A stretch of 64,000 nt of DNA from Zelopaecilomyces penicillatus (Eukaryota; Ascomycota; Sordariomycetes; Hypocreales; Pseudodiploosporaceae): the NCBI GenBank assembly GCA_005765155.1, contig VCCP01000004.1, positions 806,001 through 870,000 on the forward strand, read 5' to 3'. The notes beneath the pieces were generated by a model. That model was not told the DNA's origin. It saw only the letters and a program-made list of their open reading frames with translations, and did no database searches. Shown here piece by piece: positions 52,350-61,616 of this stretch; position 1 is the first letter of the stretch, and the number at the start of each line of letters is the position of its first letter. Made by a program: the position numbers and the translations under genes.

Positions 52350-54818
52350 CTAGGCCCGTGACACATTAATAAAAACAGTAAATACTTCTAGTTCCGCCTC
52401 TGGCCCACCCTGCTCACGCTCGCTAAGGGGGATTGCCGCAATGAGATGGGCCTCTATGACGTTCAGGCCAGGATGTAATACCACGTCAAATGCCCGCTCC
52501 TGTTGTTGCTGGTTGGGAATGGGATGCGATGATTGTTTTAGCGGGTGCTTATCAAGCATGATCCACAAGCTGTACTGGCGATTATGCAAGAACGTAGGAA
52601 GCGTAATGACGACAAACACTCGGGTACTCGCTGCAGGTAAATTGATCGTGGCAGAATGCTGCATCTCTCGGGCCTGGGGAAGCACTTTGATAATTGAGGG
52701 ACGCTCGATATTTCCAAGTGGGTGGGTATGTATCCGCAAACTAGAAATGAGAGCATCGTTGATACCTGTATTTGTGAGAAGCTGTTAGCAATCAAGCATG
52801 CTGCAGAACACAAAATAGTTACTGGGTGAAAAGTCTACTACACACCTTTTCCGGTTGCGCGCATCCGCCTTTGCTCTACATAACCGTTGGCAAGCATGTT
52901 ATTTTGTAGGGGTTGCGATGGAATCACAGGGATGGGCGGTCGCGCGACGACAGGCGCTGGCGTTGTTGCACCCGGCGTAATGACCGAGATCGCTGGGGAG
53001 ATGCGGGCGCTGTCTTCTGTTTTGAGACCGACATGCACCGACGGGCTTGGAGATGCGACGGCGGCTGGTGTCTGTCCGTTACGGATCACTTGAGATGGTG
53101 CTGTGCCGTTGCCATTGATGTTGATGTTGCCGTTGACACTGGGGACAGCCGCAGCTGCGGCAGGCTGGGCTGTTTGGGGTGCTGGAGAATCCCCAGATCC
53201 GCCGCGACCGCCAACATGAATGGTGATCTTCTTTGACGAGCTGGGAGTCTCGGTGGCCTGCCCGACCTTTAACTTGATTTTAGACTGGATAGGCTCCGGA
53301 ACCACCGCTTGCGCCTTCTTTACATGATTGCGGAAGGATTTCTATCCCTCGTTGTTAGTGATATGTAGTTTAATAGTCACTCATAGGGGATTAGTTTTAC
53401 CTCGAGCTCCTGCGCCAATGTGTAGATTTCACTGCCCTCCTCGTTGTAAAAAAACGCATTATTCCAGAGCAGCTTCGCCTTCTCTTCAAATTGGGCCCAA
53501 CTCTTGAACTCGCTAACTCCAGTTGCGTCATTACGCCCCTGTACGCCTTTTACTATCTTTTGCAGTTTTTTGAGCGATAGAGGGTCCGTTACGATTCTGT
53601 AGTAGTCCCTGAGGGCGCGGGGAGGTAGATTAATAAACGGCTCAAAATAGGCATCTTCGTATCTAGTCCCAAATTGTTAGCGAAAAACGATGGCAGTTTT
53701 GGGGGGGGGGGCTTACTCTGGCTCCTGATGGCGTATAAGTTCCTCCACAACTTTTTCTTGAGCTTGCTGAAAAGTAAGCCCCTTGTATGGGACATTTTCA
53801 TATTCATGATCGGGTCGAGATGAAGTTGTGCGTTCTTCCGAGTTCTCCTGAGTCGAATTTCTTGGAGGGCGGCCAGGACCTCTGCGTTTAAGGATAATTG
53901 ACCTCCGCCGTGAAGCAGGCTCCTCATCCTCCTCTTCTTCCTCTTCCTCCTCCTCTTCTTCTTCCTCTTGCTGCTCTTCCTCGTTATCCTCTCCTTCAGC
54001 GTCCTCATCCTGCTCTTCGCCCTCTGCATCTTCGTCATTTTCTTCTCCTTCGGCATCTTCATCCCCTTCACCCTCATCACCAGATTCTGTTGGTAACGGT
54101 GTAGGTACCGCTTGGTAGGAGCGATTACTGTACGCGGGATTTGTCTTTGTCATATAGTTACTGAGGGCTTTCCGAACACGCTCTGCGTCATCGAAGACGG
54201 GGGATGACCGTGGGTAAAATTCTTTAGCATTGGCAATCATTCGCTTGAAGTAGCTTTCGACTTCTGCTAAGTTGCGAAAATTGCCATTGTTGAGCTTTTC
54301 TTCGACTGTCCTGAGAGAAATCGGCAACTTCGTCTTTCGGTAATATTCTGCATTGCCCTCTTTTGGGAGAAGGTTCTCAAAATAGGTCGCAACAAGACGG
54401 CCACTATCGTATAGCATTGGTTAATTCCATGCTTTCCATGTGCGAGGATAGCTATCAACTAGTTTCAGCATACCTCTTGTCGGCTGTGCGGCGGATCTGT
54501 TCGAGAAAGGCCAGTCCATAAGCCGTGGTAGTCTCTCGCGTTTCGCCTTTGGAAAGGTCAATGTCCTACAATGATCGATGCGGTTAGCGGACAGGCTTCG
54601 CAACACTTTCAGAACAGGATCAAAGAGCCATCCAGCTCCGATGACGTTGCATAAAGTCATCAAATTAGGGTAGCCGCTTCAAACGAAACGTATACGTTGT
54701 TGCCCCTTTTTTTGCTTCAATACCATCAAACCAGACTTACTCCAACCTTGCGCCGCTTAGCTGAGCGATCATCCCCATCCGTCGAGGCGCTGCGGTTGGC
54801 CTTCCGTTTAGACTCCAT
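52350..54818 (-). CDS. rsc4: Rsc4-like tandem bromodomain protein of RSC remodeller
   Basis: Six minus-strand exons, 54818-54741, 54565-54474, 54403-53717, 53662-53401, 53341-52846 and 52765-52350, give 676 residues. Two bromodomains read acetyl-lysine on histone tails: the first at about 35-155 (GLAFLEQIRRTADK, YFKRMIANAKEFYP), the second at about 262-370 (YFEPFINLPPRALRDYYRIV, WNNAFFYNEEGSEIY). Between them lie an acidic run (163-218) with repeated DEDAEGEE units and an AT-hook-like RGPGRPPRN (about 231-239). After a Pro/Ala/Thr-rich linker the C-terminal exon forms a beta-rich domain (SATINLPAASTRVFVVITLP, HPGLNVIEAHLIAAIP) as in fungal Rsc4. No BAH domain is present, which argues against Rsc1/2. 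All junctions are GT-AG and in frame. Confidence 0.88.
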
Positions 54819-56041
54819 TTCGTCGGGTGCACTACAGTCGCGACGACAGGCGCATCACAATCAATCGGGTAAATAAGCCCGCCGACACGTCGTGGGGGCG
54901 CAATGGTTCGTCGAAATTGGCGTCGCAGTCTCAGCTGGGTAACTGGCAGAGCTGGTGTGGATTGACGCGTGATGGATTGGCTTGTCGCGCGCCTTGGTGG
55001 GAGGTGGTTTACGGCTTTTGGGGGAGGCAGCCGTTGGTTACTATTACTCGTCGGGTAACGGCCAGAGCCAAGTCTGAAAATCCAAATGGCTGCGATAAGA
55101 AGAATACGGCGAGAGAGCTCTGCGCAATTCGCTGCCCCAAGCTATCGGGTTGCTGGATGATGATTGATGAGATGCAGATTAGCGTGTTTCGCTCGGTCTT
55201 TGTGCTGCCAGGCAGATTTGGCTTTTTTGATGGAGGTACAAGTAACGGGCACACCTTGGGTTGGGGTACGAAAATCCATGTACCATTAGCGCACCATGCC
55301 CGAAGCGGCCATAAGGCAACAAGGCAGAGACTTGTGCTCATTAATTGTGGCCTTGGAACAGTAGTCAATTGGATTGGTGAATGGATTGAAAATAAATTGA
55401 TTTTAACAGTTTTATGTCCCGCTTGAAAAAGTAATCAGAGATATAATTGATTGGTTCTCTAAAATGGGTCAAGTGCGACATGGCGTAAATTCTGCAGTAT
55501 CGCCAATTCCCAGGTTTGCTTGGTAGAGGCCCTGTAATTAGGCTGTGGCTCTGTGAAGACAAGCATGTCAACAAGCTTCTTAATCTGAAGGTGTGGTATG
55601 GTAATCAATCAATCAATCAATCAATAAAGCTAAAATAGTTCTGAATGTTCTAGTTAATCACTTGATACATTAGATATACAGCATGTGCCTAATAGCGTAT
55701 TTGATTGGATTGTCCGTCAGTCGTTCAATATAGTTTAGAAAGCAAGGTCTTTGCAAGATAAAATACAGCTAGAAAGCCGGACCTACCACTTGAATATAGC
55801 ACTCAAGTTAGCCAATAACCTCTATTATCGGTACATTGCTGGTGTTTGGGTATCTTTCTCACTTCCTAGAAGGGTGGTCAACGCTTGTAGCGGGGTCAGA
55901 AAACCCCACCATGTTCGTCATCTCAAGCTCCATCGTGGACACTCAGACCTTATCTCTAAAATATCCTAAGCTCCTAAGCTCCTCCCCTGAGCGCTGGACC
56001 GTTGATCTCTAGAGGTTTCAGAATAGTTAAGCTCTCTCAAA
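54819..56041. other. Divergent intergenic, rsc4 and Maf genes
   Basis: A 1.2-kb gap. The 199-codon open frame at 54827-55426 has no features of a conserved protein and overlaps the rsc4 leader on the other strand. (AATC)5 lies at 55603-55622, and a short CTAAGCTC direct repeat near 55966-55980. Confidence 0.5.
55603..55622. repeat. (AATC)5 microsatellite
   Basis: Five perfect AATC units followed by one AATA variant. Confidence 0.9.
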
Positions 56042-56932
56042 ATGTCTGATTCCAAGGCTCCAAACGAGATCCCCCCTGACTATTCCGAGGCTGCCGCAGA
56101 GCATGGTGCTGCCCCCGTTCCTCGTCCCAATGCGCCAGTTCGCCGGCCGTTGCTGCCTCTCGACATACCCATTATCAAGCATTTGAATTCTAAAAGGGTT
56201 ATTCTTGCATCTGCATCGCCTAGACGAAAAGCTCTCTTGCAGCAGGTATGACGTGTCGAGTCCGCGGGCCAGCCTCACCAAATCAAGACAAGACTATGAA
56301 GCTAATCTACACGACAGATTGGGCTCACCAACCTTGAAATTACCCCATCAACGCTACCGGAGGACGTTGACAAAAAGGCATATGGACCTTGGGAATATGT
56401 TGCGTTGACGGCACAGAAAAAGTGCTTGGATGTGTACACGAAAAGCCTAGAAACCAACCTCGCTTCTATTCCTGAACCTGACCTCGTCATTTCAGCCGAT
56501 ACAGTTATTGTGACACGTGATGGACGCATCTTAGAGAAGCCCCGGAACGAGGCAGATCATATTAGAATGCTCAAGCATATGCGAGACACACGGATGCACC
56601 GAGTGCTGACGGCTGTGTCGGTACTGGCACCAAGAGAAGATGCAAGACATCCAGGATACGACATCGAGAGCCATACAGAGGAGACCAAGGTTTACTTTTT
56701 GGAAGAGGAAAACGGTTTACCGGATGATGTGATTGAAGCATATGTCAAAACGCGAGAGGGTGTTGACAAGGCCGGTGGATATGCAGTACAGGGCATTGCA
56801 GGCATGTTGCTGGTGGAACGGATTGAGGGTAGCGTGGATAACGTGGTGGGACTTCCAGTCAGGAAATGTCTGGCAATGGCAGAGAAGGTCTTGTTCAGGC
56901 AAGAAGTGGACGAGTACGATGACGAAGATTGA
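56042..56932 (+). CDS. Maf-type nucleotide pyrophosphatase
   Basis: Exons 56042-56245 and 56318-56932 give 272 residues. Maf/ASMTL-like proteins hydrolyse non-canonical nucleoside triphosphates such as dTTP/UTP analogues or methylated bases. Motifs: VILASASPRRKALLQQ (the S-x-S-PRR signature), FEI-like LEITPSTLPEDVD, the catalytic Asp in SADTVIV, ILEKPRNEADHIRMLKHM, HRVLTAVSVL, and GGYAVQGIAGMLLVERIEGS. Bacterial Maf is about 200 residues; here a 50-residue Pro-rich N-terminal extension and an acidic C-terminus (EVDEYDDED) are added, as is common in filamentous fungi. The intron runs from GTATGA to GACAG and restores LLQQIGLTNLEI. Confidence 0.92.
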
Positions 56933-58270
56933 GGCAGAACTTGTGGTCATCGAGCTGTGACATGCTGCTGATAGCCCGCTGGCCGGCCAAGCGAGGCATC
57001 ACATGCCTATGACAGGAGGTTCGGCAATGGAAGGAAATGGGCATTGCATGGCAGATCTGAATAGTACCATGTAGAAGAAACCCCCCATCGGCACACAAAG
57101 TTAAAAGGGCAAAAAAATCACGAAGCGGAGCCGATGAAACATTGAGGTTCATTGAGAGTGCCGAGCGACCCACGTCTGTTCACCAACGTGGCTGCATGGG
57201 ATTAGTTCGGGGGGGGGGGGGGGGGCCGTCCAGGAACACAAAGCTGAAAGAGACAAGCATGTGATGGCCCCTGAGTAACTGACGTAGGAGATGTAGGTAC
57301 GAAAGTAAATCGGGATTGGGAGAGACAGGGGTTGTTGGGCAGAAGTTGGAGAAGACGGCTCGGAAGCAATATCGACTAACAAAACGGGAGGGGCTCAATG
57401 TTTCACGGACGAAGGGACGCAGAAGCCGCTATAACATACCACTAGACGTCTATATAGGCTTCGAGTACAGTGCTTACAATACTACTTACCTACTACGCAT
57501 GGAGCCCATAGACGACGGTTGGACCGGACGCCTGGGACGGACTGCTGCTGATTCAGTCGCTAGTAATGGAACCTGCAACGTATCCTTGGATCGCAATTTT
57601 GACATGGATGGAACAGCCAAGTGTGGCTCAAAGCCCGTTTCGGCATTTGCAGCAAAAGGCCGCTGCCCTTAAACCACTAACCTACCTTGATAACTTAATC
57701 AATCTCATAGATTGAGTAGCCGATGGCCATGTCAACTCCTCGTGCGAGTTCCAGACGACTAACATGCGTAACAGTCATTATTGCAGTTCGTACAACTGAA
57801 TGCAGGGACCAGGATCCCGGCGCCCGAGAATCTGGGGCAAGACCCATGCAGCTCATCACACCAGGCGCATTGCTACCTTGGGCTGCTGTGCCTTTTTACA
57901 GTGGGTGTGCTAGTGCTCTGGTACCTGGCGCGGTGCCTGTAATTTTGGCAGCGCACAAGCCTCAGAATCAGCATGTGATGTGAATGCACCCGACCACTCA
58001 CTGTATGTAAATACGGCCGTCCCTACAGTGTGATGGCCGGCTCCGGGTCTACCCATGCCTTAGTTTATTAAGGCTTATACTTGAATCGCGACCCAGCCCA
58101 CGTTCCTGTCCCTCATGTTCGTGACATCACATTTTGTTTTAGGTTGAGAGCATCAAAAACATTCCATTTCATCTTATTTCCTATCCAGCCATTGACAACG
58201 CGCGTGCGCCGCTGGGAGCCACGGACAAGCCCGCCCTCCCCCATAGAGAGGGCCAACTCGGAGCTTGATC
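56933..58270. other. Intergenic with G17 run
   Basis: A 1.3-kb gap between two plus-strand genes. A run of 17 G lies at 57209-57225. Open frames such as 57316-57672 lack protein-like features. The last 150 bp fit a promoter and leader for the bHLH gene. Confidence 0.5.
57209..57225 (+). repeat. Poly-G run (17 G)
   Basis: The longest of several G or C homopolymers in the window. Its true length may be uncertain owing to sequencing error. Confidence 0.7.
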
Positions 58271-58806
58271 ATGTCGTCGTCGCCGAATGACGCCTCAAAC
58301 GACCCTTCAGGTGCCTCTGGAGACGCGGCCGCTGCGCAGCAAGCCGGGGGAGAGGAAAAGCCACGACTGACGGAAGAAGAGAAGAAGCAGAACCACATTG
58401 CATCCGGTAAGCAAGGAGATGAAAGGAATTGAACAACCTGTTACTATTGCGCCCAGGGCTACGGTGTTCTTGAGAGTCGCGATGAGGGCGTGCTTCATAA
58501 CCCCTCCACCCTCCTCTCTGTTTCTCTACCTACCTCTTTCCCCCCCTTTTACGTGGTGCTTTACACCGGAAAATGCCAAATGCTGACGCGGCGACATGAA
58601 CAGAGCAGAAGCGCAGGCAGGCTATCAGGGAGGGCTTCGATCGCCTGACAGAACTCGTGCCTGGGTTGGAGGGCCAGGGCCGCTCTGAAGGACTCGTCCT
58701 CAAGCGGACAGTCGACTTCATGCGCGAGAAGATCACAGAGAGGCAAGCCATGATTGACCGGATTGAGAATTCAGGAGGAGAGGTTGATCCGAAACTGAAA
58801 AAGTAA
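58271..58806 (+). CDS. Basic helix-loop-helix transcription factor, Ino4/Max-like
   Basis: Exons 58271-58406 and 58604-58806 give 112 residues, a protein that is little more than the bHLH module. The basic region KKQNHIASEQKRRQAIREGF carries the H-x-x-x-E-x-x-R pattern of E-box (CANNTG) binders; the Glu codon is split by the intron. Helix 1 is FDRLTELVPGL, the loop EGQGRSEG, helix 2 LVLKRTVDFMREKITERQAMIDRI. Small fungal proteins of this type probably work as heterodimer partners; Ino4 in yeast controls phospholipid genes. The stop TAA overlaps a possible donor (AA|GTAAGA), so an extra 3' exon ending near 58919 cannot be excluded. Gene assignment within bHLH is a guess. Confidence 0.85.
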
Positions 58807-59458
58807 GAAACAGTGCTATCTCTCTTCTCCCTCCTTTAATCAACAGAAGACGGTGATATTGACTAAAGCACCCCTCATCACTAGTATCCCTGGGAGTCGT
58901 GGGTCAAATCAACGATGAGTCTGCAACACCAGCCTTTTCAGAGGCAGGATCATGCAGATGCGGCGCCAAGAGCCGTGGCCGTGAACTCATTCGAGGCAAG
59001 CAACTTGCTAAAGCACCCAGGCCGGGCCGCGAATCTTCAAGGTGTCTTGACGCATAGGGTTGAGTTTCGTTAAGCGCGAACACTCATCAGCAAGCACTGT
59101 TTCCGTCCAGCTCTTGGCGCTTGCCTTGCCTTTCCACAGTGCCAAGTCAAGAGGGGGGAGGGGAGAGTTGCGATTGCAGGCGGTGCAATCGCTGATCCAC
59201 ACACAAGGCGGCTGGCTCATTTATGGCCCTGCAAGCTGAGCTATTTCATGATGCATTGGGTTTTATGCGAAGAGAGTTAGCTGAGGCAGTATTCGGTTTT
59301 TGGGCGCAATCGGTATATTAATACGGGGCCAACGAAAAAGGTTTGATTTGTCACATTAGGGTAATGATCGAGAGGCGTACTTTGGAAGGGGGGTTGGAGG
59401 GCGGAACTGGGTATAGATTTTTGGAAGATGGGAGGGGAGTCTAAACTATTATCTATTT
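58807..59458. other. Convergent spacer
   Basis: A 652-bp spacer of 3' flanks of the bHLH and ThrRS genes. It includes the possible alternative last bHLH exon. Otherwise I see nothing. Confidence 0.6.
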
Positions 59459-60946
59459 TTACTGAAACGTATCTACCATATGTCGCATTCTATCCCGCAT
59501 TTCAGCTGGACTTAACTTTTCCTTGCCCAAGCTGACCTGTCTATCCTTCACATCCTGCTCTCCAACGATCAGGATCTGGCTATAACCATTCTTGTGCGCA
59601 TCTCGTATCTTGGAGCCGAGTGATCGCGCAGTTGTGTCCAAGTCGACCGCTAACCCTGTTTGCCCGGAGAGACTATCCCCCATTGGAACAGTGCCCTCTG
59701 GGATCCTATGATTTCCGCGGAGGATATCGCGTGCCTCCTCCGCCCAGTCCAGTACGGGTGCTGAGGTGTTCACGGTGAGGATGATGGCTTGCTTTGGATT
59801 AAGCCAAAAGGGCCATTTGCCATCGTAGTTCTCGATGAGGAGTGCCATGAGCCTTTCGACAGAGCCGAGTACTGCGCGGTGAATCATGACTGGTCGAACT
59901 GGACCATATTGGGAAAGCAGTTCTGCGTCATCGGTGGTTTCGCCACGAGCTTCATACTCTGGTGCTGGAGCTTGGTATTCAAGCTCAAATCGCTTAGGCA
60001 GCTGGAAGTCGAGCTGAATTGTCGCTGTTTGGTGTTCCTTGTCCTCGGAGTCTTTTAATACAATATCGATCTTCGGTCCATAGAATGCCCCGTCTCCCTC
60101 ATTGACGCTCCATTCCATTCCTGAAGCTTCAAGCGCTCTTCTCAAGTCGCTCTCGGCCCGGTCCCACTCCTCTGTTGTCCCAATGAAGTGGTCCTTTGGT
60201 CGAGTCGACAAGGCCAGTCTGTAACTAACTCCAAGCCGTAAGACTCCATACACCACTTTTACAAAGTCTAGTGTCTTCTTGATCTCATCCTCCACTTGGC
60301 ATGGCCGGCAGAAGATATGGCCATCGTCTTGGTGGAATCGGCGCACTCGAGTAAGTCCAGACAGTGCTCCCGAAATCTCGTTTCTGTGAAGCGGGCTAAA
60401 ATCGGCATATCGAACTGGTAGGTCCCGGTAGCTGTGTAGCTTCGATGCGAAGATGAGGCAGTGTCCAGGGCAATTCATCGGCTTCAAGCCGAATTCGCCA
60501 TCCTCCTCCTCCTCTGCTTTTGCCGCTGTGTGGTCCTGGCCACAGCATCCCTCACGCTCTACCGGGAGAGACTTCTGATTCCCCGTCACCGAGTACATGT
60601 CGTCGGCATAATTCTCCAAGTGACCTGATTTGGCCCAGAGCGATTTCTTATAGATGGTCGGTGTGATGACCTCTTCGAAGCCATATCGTACGTACTGCTT
60701 GCGCAGAAAGTCCACGAGTCTGTTAAATATCCGAGTCCCGCTAGGTAAGAAGATTGGCGATCCAGGACTGTAGACTGATGTTATGAAGAGCTCTTGCTGG
60801 TGGCCGAGCTGGCGATGATCGGGAGGTGGGCGCGGTGTCTCGGGTCGTTTTTGGGAATATTGTCGTTTTGATAAGCAGGCTGAACAGGTCCATGGTCGTC
60901 GAACCAAGGCGGTTGCTGCCAACCTGGCAGCCCGACTTTGAATCAT
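59459..60946 (-). CDS. mst1: Mitochondrial threonyl-tRNA synthetase
   Basis: Class II aminoacyl-tRNA synthetase charging mitochondrial tRNA-Thr. Intronless, 495 residues from ATG 60946; the frame is open to a TTG at 60964, but the ATG starts a typical targeting peptide (MIQSRAARLAATALVRR). The catalytic core shows FGLKPMNCPGHCLIFASK (zinc ligand Cys), motif 2 as HRNEISGALSGLTRVRRFHQ followed by DDGHIFC, the strand GAFYGPKIDIVLKDS, and motif 3 RPVMIHRAVLGSVERLMALL. The C-terminal anticodon-binding domain follows (QAIILTVNTSAPVLDWAEEA to the end). The N-terminal TGS and editing domains of cytosolic ThrRS are absent, as in yeast Mst1 (462 residues). An acidic insert (KAEEEEDGEF) precedes the NCPGH motif. 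Confidence 0.95.
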   Translation of the reverse strand: MIQSRAARLAATALVRRPWTCSACLSKRQYSQKRPETPRPPPDHRQLGHQQELFITSVYSPGSPIFLPSGTRIFNRLVDFLRKQYVRYGFEEVITPTIYKKSLWAKSGHLENYADDMYSVTGNQKSLPVEREGCCGQDHTAAKAEEEEDGEFGLKPMNCPGHCLIFASKLHSYRDLPVRYADFSPLHRNEISGALSGLTRVRRFHQDDGHIFCRPCQVEDEIKKTLDFVKVVYGVLRLGVSYRLALSTRPKDHFIGTTEEWDRAESDLRRALEASGMEWSVNEGDGAFYGPKIDIVLKDSEDKEHQTATIQLDFQLPKRFELEYQAPAPEYEARGETTDDAELLSQYGPVRPVMIHRAVLGSVERLMALLIENYDGKWPFWLNPKQAIILTVNTSAPVLDWAEEARDILRGNHRIPEGTVPMGDSLSGQTGLAVDLDTTARSLGSKIRDAHKNGYSQILIVGEQDVKDRQVSLGKEKLSPAEMRDRMRHMVDTFQ

Positions 60947-61616
60947 GGCAGCGTAGAAGATCAAATGCCCACTATGTTGCGCAGCAGCCCTGCAAGTTGC
61001 TGTTGGAGAAAAGGTCGTGAAGTCGCGTCCAGGGACGGCAGTTTGGCCGTTGCGAGAGCTTCTTACTGCATCTGGCTTGGACCAGTGCAGCTAGCGCCCA
61101 TGCCAGGGGCGTTTTCACTGAAGAGTTGCGTGCAGGGTTCGTTGACAGGTTGTAGCACTCACAGTTGATTATAGTGGTCATGGGAGGATAACTATAGGTA
61201 TCCATGGATCTCTAATGAGCGAGAGAGGCCGCAGAAAAAAAAGACAACCCTTGGATTGAGATATTAGAGGTTCTCTACCTTGTGTAACTATTGGATGCCC
61301 ATCTTAGTTGTGCCTATTTGTCACTTTTCATAGGCTGTTTCAAGACTGCTCAACGTGGAAGTCGGTCTGGGGCATAGGCGGTGATACGCTAGGTGCGAAC
61401 TTACTTGTACAGTAACACTGGCGCCTCTCGTATTCTACCCCTCCATCCATCACAACAAGGGACAACCCCACCAGTCACAACATCACATCTACACTTCAAC
61501 TCTCACCGTTGGATGCTAACCAGGTCTACGGGCTCGATAGACCACGGTATAGGTTAAGGGGCTTGTACTTCTTGTATACGAGATCCGTGGCCGCCCAGGC
61601 CGCCCTTGTAGCCACC
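60947..61616. promoter_or_regulatory. Divergent promoter, ThrRS and Kap120 genes
   Basis: A 670-bp gap between two genes pointing away from each other. It holds both promoters. No ORF or strong motif stands out. Confidence 0.5.

Noticed and set aside
54827..55426. 199-codon plus-strand frame next to rsc4
   Set aside because: No domain or signal, unusual Trp/Arg content, and it overlaps the expected rsc4 promoter; likely chance.
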